64,000 nucleotides of DNA from Methyloligella sp050110875 (GTDB lineage: Bacteria; Pseudomonadota; Alphaproteobacteria; Rhizobiales; Methyloligellaceae), in contig CP188828.1 in NCBI GenBank assembly GCA_050110875.1, positions 1,612,001-1,676,000 on the forward strand. Reading direction: 5' to 3'. How positions within the stretch are numbered: position 1 is the stretch's first letter; the number at the start of each line of letters is the position of its first letter. Below the pieces are notes generated by a model. That model was not told the origin of the DNA. It worked only from the letters and a program-made list of their open reading frames with translations, and ran no database searches. The position numbers and the translations under genes are program-made. Of this stretch, positions 59,676-64,000 are shown piece by piece.

Positions 59676-60701
59676 TCAGTAAGCCCGCGACACGCAGAAA
59701 TCCACCGTCTCGAGCATGGCGTCCTTGGCGTCGGAATCCGGAAAGATCGCCAATGCATCCCGCGCGATGGCGCCGTAATCCCTGGCCCGCTCCACTGTCG
59801 CCTCCCGCGCGCCGCGGCGCTCGATCAGGCTGATGGCATGCTCCAGATCGCCTTCCTGGATATCGCCGTCCTGCAGCGTGCGCCGCCAGAAGACGCGCTC
59901 CGCCTCGTTGCCCCAGCGATAGCTGAGCACCGTCGGCAGGGTGATCTTGCCTTCGCGGAAATCGTCCCCGATGGTCTTGCCCAGATCGGCCTGTTCGCCG
60001 GAATAATCCAGCGCATCGTCGATCAGCTGGAAGGCGAGGCCGAGATTGCGCCCGTAAGCCCGCAAGGCGGCCGTCTCCGATTTCGGCCGTTCGGAGATGG
60101 CGCCGCCCACCTCGCAGGCAGCCGCGAACAGGGCCGCGGTCTTGCAGTTGATGACCGCCAGATATTCGTCTTGGGTTGTCGCCGTGTTGTTGGCGGTGAC
60201 CAGCTGCATCACCTCGCCCTCGGCGATGGTCGCCGCGGCGTTCGAGAGAATCCGCAACGCATCCAGCGATCCGACATCCACCATCATCTTGAAGGCCTGG
60301 CCCAGCAGGTAATCGCCGACCAGCACGCTCGCCTCGTTGCCCCAAAGCATGCGCGCGGTCTTCCTGCCGCGCCGGAGCTCGCTCTCGTCCACCACGTCGT
60401 CATGCAGCAAGGTGGCGGTATGCATGAACTCCACGCTGGCGGCGAGATGCACATGGCCGGAGCCCGAATAATCGCAGAGCTTCGCAGCGGCCAGCGTCAG
60501 CATCGGCCGAAGCCGCTTGCCGCCGGAATCGATCAGATGCCGGGCGAGCTCGGGTATCAGATCCACATGAGACCGGGCGCGCTCGATGATGATCGCGTTG
60601 ACGCGGCCCATATCCTCTTCGACCAAAGCGGTGAGAGAGCTTGCGCTAGCGACCGCCTTGCGCGCCTTGTCGAGTTCGACGACGACCCCCAAACTGATCA
60701 C
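59676..60701 (-). CDS. ispB: long-chain polyprenyl diphosphate synthase
   Basis: A 341-residue trans-prenyltransferase: GGKRLRPML (60-68), first Asp motif LLHDDVVDESELRRG with DDVVD at 101-105, second FQLIDDALDYSG near 225-235. Likely makes the C40-C50 tail of ubiquinone for UbiA (14719); chain length cannot be read reliably. Convergent with ispE by 22 bases, divergent from DUF2007. Confidence 0.94.
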   Translation of the reverse strand: MISLGVVVELDKARKAVASASSLTALVEEDMGRVNAIIIERARSHVDLIPELARHLIDSGGKRLRPMLTLAAAKLCDYSGSGHVHLAASVEFMHTATLLHDDVVDESELRRGRKTARMLWGNEASVLVGDYLLGQAFKMMVDVGSLDALRILSNAAATIAEGEVMQLVTANNTATTQDEYLAVINCKTAALFAAACEVGGAISERPKSETAALRAYGRNLGLAFQLIDDALDYSGEQADLGKTIGDDFREGKITLPTVLSYRWGNEAERVFWRRTLQDGDIQEGDLEHAISLIERRGAREATVERARDYGAIARDALAIFPDSDAKDAMLETVDFCVSRAY

Positions 60702-60824
60702 TCCCCAAAGTTGCTGAGCCGAAAGATTTCTTATGTCTTAAGGTCTTATATTCGACCGAGCCGGTCCATGGTTCAAGATGCGCAAATTCACCGCATCCTT
60801 AAAGCACATGAGAGGCGCCTATCC

Positions 60825-61058
60825 ATGAAGGAATTGATTCGAACCAACGACGCCGTGCTGATCTCTTTCGTCACGACGCTGCTATCGGAGGGCGATGTCG
60901 ACTTTATGGTCGCCGATACGAATATGAGCGTCATGGAGGGCTCCCTCGGCGTGCTGCCGCGCCGCATTCTCGTGGCGGAAGACGAGCTTTCGAAAGCGCG
61001 GCGAATCCTGGAGGAGGCGGGTGTCGGCGATGCGATCAAGGATGCCGGCAAGCCCTGA
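60825..61058 (+). CDS. DUF2007 family protein
   Basis: A 77-residue protein with the DUF2007 pattern (putative signal-transducing, PII-like size): MKELIRTNDAVLISFVTTLL, DFMVADTNMSVMEG and RRILVAEDELSKARRIL. Function unknown. GAGG lies upstream of the ATG. It ends 13 bases before the methyltransferase gene, as in other Hyphomicrobiales, so the two are probably co-transcribed. Confidence 0.88.
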   Translation: MKELIRTNDAVLISFVTTLLSEGDVDFMVADTNMSVMEGSLGVLPRRILVAEDELSKARRILEEAGVGDAIKDAGKP

Positions 61059-61071
61059 AGCGGAGATTCCT

Positions 61072-61842
61072 GTGACGAGCATGGCCGAAACCACCCGCGA
61101 TGCGTTTCTCGGCGGCCGGATCGAAGCCGTCCAGCCTGTCTCCGGTCATCGCTCCGGCACCGATGCGGTGTTTCTCGCGGCCGCCGCGATGGGAAAAGGC
61201 GATGGCGGTGGAATATCCGTCCTCGATGCCGGCGCTGGGACGGGTGTGGCCGGGCTCTGCCTTCTCTCACGCTTTCCGCGCCTTTCCGTCACCGCCGTTG
61301 AGCGCGATCCCGCTGCTTGCGCATTGGCGCGGGAGAATGGTGCGGAGAACGGGTTTGCCGCGCGCTATCAGGTCGTCGAGGCGGATCTCACCGCTCCTGG
61401 AAAAACCCTCGTCTCCGCAGGGCTGAAGCAGGGAAGTTTTCAACGGCTGATCGCCAACCCCCCATTTTACGCCGAAGGTGCGGTGCGTCCGGGCCAGGGT
61501 CGCGAGGCCGCTCACGTCATGGCGCCGGGCGGTCTTGAAGCCTGGGGCCGGTTTCTGGCCGCCATGGCCGCACCGGAAGCCATCCTCACCATGATCCACC
61601 GCCCCGATGCGCTCGAGGAGCTGATCGCCGTGCTCCGGCGCCGCTTCGGCGATCTCACTCTTTTTCCGCTGTTTCCCAAGCAGGGCGCGCCGGCGAGTCG
61701 CATTTTGATCCAGGGACGCAAAGGGCGCCGTGGGCCGCTGCGGCTTCGCCAGGGACTCGTCCTCCACGAGGCGGACGGACGCTATACCGAGAAAGCCGAG
61801 GCGGTTCTCCGCCACGGCGAGGCGCTGCCTGTCGACAGCTGA
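61072..61842 (+). CDS. tRNA1(Val) adenine-N6-methyltransferase-like protein (TrmN6/YfiC type)
   Basis: A 256-residue SAM-dependent methyltransferase: QPVSGHRSGTDAVFLAAA near 20-37, SAM loop LDAGAGTGVAGL and the amino-methyltransferase motif IANPPFY. This is the YfiC/TrmN6 plan. The GTG at 61072 has CGGAG upstream; ATG at 61081 is possible, and the frame itself begins inside DUF2007. A strong terminator follows. Confidence 0.88.
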   Translation: MTSMAETTRDAFLGGRIEAVQPVSGHRSGTDAVFLAAAAMGKGDGGGISVLDAGAGTGVAGLCLLSRFPRLSVTAVERDPAACALARENGAENGFAARYQVVEADLTAPGKTLVSAGLKQGSFQRLIANPPFYAEGAVRPGQGREAAHVMAPGGLEAWGRFLAAMAAPEAILTMIHRPDALEELIAVLRRRFGDLTLFPLFPKQGAPASRILIQGRKGRRGPLRLRQGLVLHEADGRYTEKAEAVLRHGEALPVDS

Positions 61843-61859
61843 TACGGCGCGTTCTTAAG

Positions 61860-61885
61860 AATGGGTCTTCGGAATGGGTCTTCGG
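61860..61885. repeat. 13-bp perfect tandem repeat after the methyltransferase gene
   Basis: AATGGGTCTTCGG occurs twice in a row (61860-61872, 61873-61885), 18 bases after the stop codon and before the terminator. Non-coding; probably a small slippage duplication. Confidence 0.85.
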
Positions 61886-61895
61886 AAGGAAAGCG

Positions 61896-61945
61896 AAGGC
61901 CGCCGCCGGTTTTTGGGGGGAGGCATGGCGGCGGCCTTGCTTTTT
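61896..61945 (+). terminator. terminator after the TrmN6-like gene
   Basis: AAGGCCGCCGCC (61896-61907) and GGCGGCGGCCTT (61927-61938) form a perfect 12-bp stem, followed by GCTTTTTA. It closes the DUF2007-methyltransferase transcript. Confidence 0.88.
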
Positions 61946-62010
61946 ACGCCGGCGTGAGGCGGGCCGGCGGCTTGGCGGGTCTTGCGGCAGACCCGCTTGC
62001 TTCGAACGCC

Positions 62011-62304
62011 CTACCACCAACGGCGGTAGTTGCGATGACCCCAATAATCGTAGTGGCGGTCGTAATGGCGGTAGTGGTTATGCCGATAGGCATGCCGCCA
62101 GTCCTGATGGTAGCGGCCGTGATACCGGCCGTGGCGATCGTGATGGCGGTCATAGTGATGCCGGTAGTTGTGATGGCCCCGGTCCCAACGATTGCCGATC
62201 TCGATGGAAACCGAGCCCGCATGAGCGGCCGTGGCGCCCATCGCCAGGGGAGCGAAAACGGCGAGGCCAAGAGCGGCGGCACCCAAAAGCGTTTGCTTCA
62301 ACAT
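62011..62304 (-). CDS. secreted His/Arg/Tyr-rich small protein
   Basis: A 97-residue protein with a signal peptide (LLGAAALGLAVFAPLAMG, cleavage near AHAGS) and a mature part almost entirely His, Arg, Tyr, Asp and Trp from about residue 40 (YRHHYDRHHDRHGRYHGRYH and onwards). GGAGGATCGCA places the ribosome binding site. No fold is recognised; a metal-binding or surface-coating role is possible but untested. The next upstream gene encodes a second secreted protein of similar size but with Tyr/Pro/Arg composition. Confidence 0.78.
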   Translation of the reverse strand: MLKQTLLGAAALGLAVFAPLAMGATAAHAGSVSIEIGNRWDRGHHNYRHHYDRHHDRHGRYHGRYHQDWRHAYRHNHYRHYDRHYDYWGHRNYRRWW

Positions 62305-62453
62305 TGCGATCCTCCGTTTCGGCGCTCGCTGCGCCGGCTTGTCTCCTCCCGGACGGAACTGCCCGGGCGCATGAGACCTGTTTTAGAGAGATCGCTCTGA
62401 ACCGAAGCTGAGCCTTCCGTTCATCCCGCGTTCAGTTTCGATCGGCGCTTGCC

Positions 62454-62492
62454 CGGAAAAACGAAAAGCCGCTCGGGGCATCCCGAACGGCT
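62454..62492 (-). terminator. terminator after the Tyr/Pro/Arg-rich gene
   Basis: AGCCGCTCGGG (62467-62477) and CCCGAACGGCT (62482-62492) pair, with a G-U on the minus strand, followed there by TTTCGTTTTTCC. It lies 31 bases after the stop of the 62523 gene, so the two secreted-protein genes have separate transcripts. Confidence 0.8.
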
Positions 62493-62522
62493 CTTCACGC
62501 AATTCGCTGATCGATAGGCTCA

Positions 62523-62795
62523 TTAACGCCAGTAACGGCGGCGATACTTGTAGCGTTTGTAAGGCCTGTAATCCCGATAATACGGCCGGTGATAGGAATA
62601 GTAAGGCCGTCTCCAATAGGGGTAGTAGGCGTAGGGGTAGGGACTCCGATACCGGTAGCGGTAGGGATAGCTGTAGCCGTATCCGTAGCCGGGACCGATA
62701 TAGATTCCCACGCCGGCATTTGCGCTCTTTACCGGCGTGAACGAGGCCAGCGCGAGCACCGCCGCGGCGAAGGCGAAGGTCATCACCCTTCTCAT
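62523..62795 (-). CDS. secreted Tyr/Pro/Arg-rich small protein
   Basis: A 90-residue protein: signal peptide (VMTFAFAAAVLALASF, cleavage near SANAGV), then GPGYGYGYSYPYRYRYRSPY and further Tyr, Pro, Arg repeats to the end. AGGAGGAGAG before the ATG is a strong ribosome binding site; the frame extends to 62933 without another good start. Similar Gly/Tyr-rich exported proteins are common in Hyphomicrobiales and lack known function. Confidence 0.8.
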   Translation of the reverse strand: MRRVMTFAFAAAVLALASFTPVKSANAGVGIYIGPGYGYGYSYPYRYRYRSPYPYAYYPYWRRPYYSYHRPYYRDYRPYKRYKYRRRYWR

Positions 62796-62925
62796 CTTTC
62801 TCTCCTCCTTGAGGACGCGCGGCTCCTCGGCGAAAGGAAAAACCCGCCACACATCCCGACAGTTCCAGCGGAGCTGGAGATTATCAAATAAGAGCGGTAG
62901 CTTGATGCGGCAAGGTTGATCGCGC

Positions 62926-62940
62926 TTAACCAAGCATTAC
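62926..62940 (+). promoter_or_regulatory. candidate CtrA-like site before the S49 peptidase
   Basis: TTAA-N7-TTAC, seven of eight positions of TTAA-N7-TTAA, beginning TTAACCA like many CtrA half-sites. It lies 76 bases before the S49 peptidase ATG and about 130 bases before the divergent Tyr-rich gene. Confidence 0.35.
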
Positions 62941-63015
62941 GGCTTGTCGCGGCCCCACCCGCGCAATCCGTTGCGCCATCTTGATTTAAGTCGCGCCGCC
63001 TATACCTTGAGCCGC

Positions 63016-63957
63016 ATGGACACACCGACACCCGCCGAACCGGCTATTCCTCCGTCTTCCAATCCTCTTTCGCCAAGCGCTCAAAAAGCGCCGCGCCCTT
63101 GGTACAAGAAGCTGATCCCTGAGAAGTGGTTCGACAAAGGACCGCTGATCCCGGTGCTGCGCTTCGAGGGTACGATCGGAGCGGTGACGCCGCTGAGGCC
63201 GGGGCTTTCGCTCTCGGCCACCGCCGGCGCCATCGAGAAGGCCTTCACCATGAAGGGGGCGAAGGCGGTCGCCATTCAGATCAACTCACCTGGCGGTTCG
63301 CCCGTCCAATCCACCCTGATTTTCAAGCGTCTGCGGGCCCTTGCCGAGGAGAACGATCTCAAGGTCTATGTCTTCGCCGAGGATGTGGCGGCCTCCGGCG
63401 GCTATCTCCTGGCCCTGGCCGGCGACGAGATCTATGCCGAGGAAAGCTCCATCGTCGGTTCCATCGGCGTGATCACCGCAAGCTTCGGCTTCCACGAGCT
63501 GATCAACCGTCTCGGCATCGAGCGCCGGGTCATCACCGCCGGCGAGAACAAGACCACTCTCGATGCCTTCAAGCCGGAGAAGCCGGAAGATGTGGAGCGC
63601 ATCAAAGCCATCCAGCGCGACGTCCATGCCGCCTTCACCGATCTGGTGAAGGCGCGTCGAGGCGCCAAGATCGAGGCCCAGGGCGAGCATCTCTTCACCG
63701 GCGAATTCTGGTCGGGAAAGCGCGCCGCCGAGCTGGGCCTGATCGACGGCTTGAGCGATTTGAGATCGCGCATGCGGGAAATCTATGGCGAGGATGTGCG
63801 TTTCAAGCTCGTGCAGGCCAAGACGAGTTGGTTCCGCAAGAAGCCCCATGTCGGGGCCGAGGGCCTCTCCGCATTGCGGGACTTGCCTCAGGGCCTCGCC
63901 GGTGATGTGATTTCCGCCCTTGAGGCGCGGTCCCTCTGGTCGCGATTTGGATTTTAG
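63016..63957 (+). CDS. S49 family serine peptidase (SppA/SohB-like)
   Basis: A 313-residue peptidase with a Ser-Lys dyad: S127 in VAASGGYLLALAGDE and K179 in GENKTTLDAF; SIVGSIGVITASFG is the conserved strand between. INSPGGSPVQ is also present. No signal peptide or clear membrane span; the N-terminus is Pro-rich, so it may be cytoplasmic or peripherally bound. The family digests signal peptides and membrane-protein remnants. Start at 63016 gives conserved sequence; the frame runs to 62944. Confidence 0.92.
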   Translation: MDTPTPAEPAIPPSSNPLSPSAQKAPRPWYKKLIPEKWFDKGPLIPVLRFEGTIGAVTPLRPGLSLSATAGAIEKAFTMKGAKAVAIQINSPGGSPVQSTLIFKRLRALAEENDLKVYVFAEDVAASGGYLLALAGDEIYAEESSIVGSIGVITASFGFHELINRLGIERRVITAGENKTTLDAFKPEKPEDVERIKAIQRDVHAAFTDLVKARRGAKIEAQGEHLFTGEFWSGKRAAELGLIDGLSDLRSRMREIYGEDVRFKLVQAKTSWFRKKPHVGAEGLSALRDLPQGLAGDVISALEARSLWSRFGF

Positions 63958-63960
63958 ACG

Positions 63961-64000
63961 ATGCCCCAGCTGATCCTTCTCCTTGCCGCCGGCGCCGGAA
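63961..64000 (+). CDS. start of a gene cut by the window end
   Basis: ATG three bases after the peptidase stop opens a frame reading MPQLILLLAAGAG, a hydrophobic N-terminus. Short single-span proteins often follow S49 peptidase genes in Hyphomicrobiales, but only 13 codons are visible and no family can be named. Confidence 0.55.
   Translation, partial: MPQLILLLAAGAG

Noticed and set aside
1..64000. tRNA, rRNA or CRISPR array
   Set aside because: No cloverleaf with GGTTCGAATCC-like arm, rRNA stretch or regularly spaced repeat set was recognised by eye; a covariance search would be needed for certainty.

Overview
The window reads as chromosomal DNA of an aerobic, G+C-rich alphaproteobacterium, most likely of the order Hyphomicrobiales (Rhizobiales). 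The evidence is gene order and gene type: the lipid A/Kdo block next to cysQ and DUF4170, ubiA-rsmE-gshA with a plant-type glutamate-cysteine ligase, a split b/b' ATP synthase Fo operon, an aa3 cytochrome oxidase operon carrying ctaB, ctaG and a CoxF-like peptide, and the cell-cycle methyltransferase CcrM. The genus cannot be fixed from the sequence alone. No rRNA, tRNA, CRISPR array, transposase or prophage gene was recognised; almost everything is core genome.

Layout. 1-3226: a cut-off transglutaminase-like gene, a secreted protein, rsmD, rluB and tadA. 3227-4900: an intergenic stretch full of palindromic repeats, a small secreted protein and a low-G+C DUF3800 gene abutting purD. 4901-8182: purD, xseA, DUF2093. 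8333-14510 (minus strand): cysQ, DUF4170, an MsbA-type exporter, a 672-residue fusion of a DUF374 acyltransferase-like domain with Kdo transferase, and lpxK; together an outer-membrane lipid A/Kdo block. 14511-18264: ubiA, rsmE, gshA and two intergenic regions that look like structured small RNA genes. 18265-25895: ialB, then coxB-coxA-ctaB-coxF-like-ctaG-coxC-DUF983-surf1, i.e. oxidase subunits plus the heme O, copper and SURF1 assembly factors. 25999-32492: thrC, M16 peptidase, GNAT, and a membrane PAS-GGDEF-EAL protein. 32483-38011: yqgE, a DsbD-N-like secreted protein, peroxiredoxin, rnhA, thrB, ispH, and a lipoprotein. 38108-40584: ATP synthase Fo genes (atpI-B-E-F'-F) with a recognisable promoter and terminator. 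40776-47579: smc, two DsbA-like proteins, DUF721 and mutY. 47606-54882: a small gene coupled to ccrM, ccrM, rnhB, a PA0069-type radical SAM protein, two TIGR04283/TIGR04282 glycosyltransferases, a TetR-DUF4242 pair with matched candidate operators, moaB and a uracil-DNA glycosylase. 55147-61842: ETF-ubiquinone oxidoreductase, a TPR protein, ispE, a polyprenyl diphosphate synthase, DUF2007 and a tRNA-methyltransferase-like gene. 61896-64000: two small secreted proteins of extreme composition, an S49 peptidase and a cut-off gene.

How the parts fit: ispE, ispH, the polyprenyl synthase and ubiA supply the isoprenoid tail and ring prenylation of ubiquinone, which ETF-QO reduces and the respiratory chain ending in aa3 oxidase consumes; the Fo operon belongs to the enzyme that uses the resulting proton gradient. 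The most interesting non-gene signals are the two candidate small RNAs (about 14575-14710 and 18072-18207), a long nested stem-loop between surf1 and thrC, matched palindromes in front of tetR and DUF4242, a CtrA-like box in front of ccrM, and three copies of a paired-palindrome repeat. These are read by eye; none was tested by folding software, alignment or database search.
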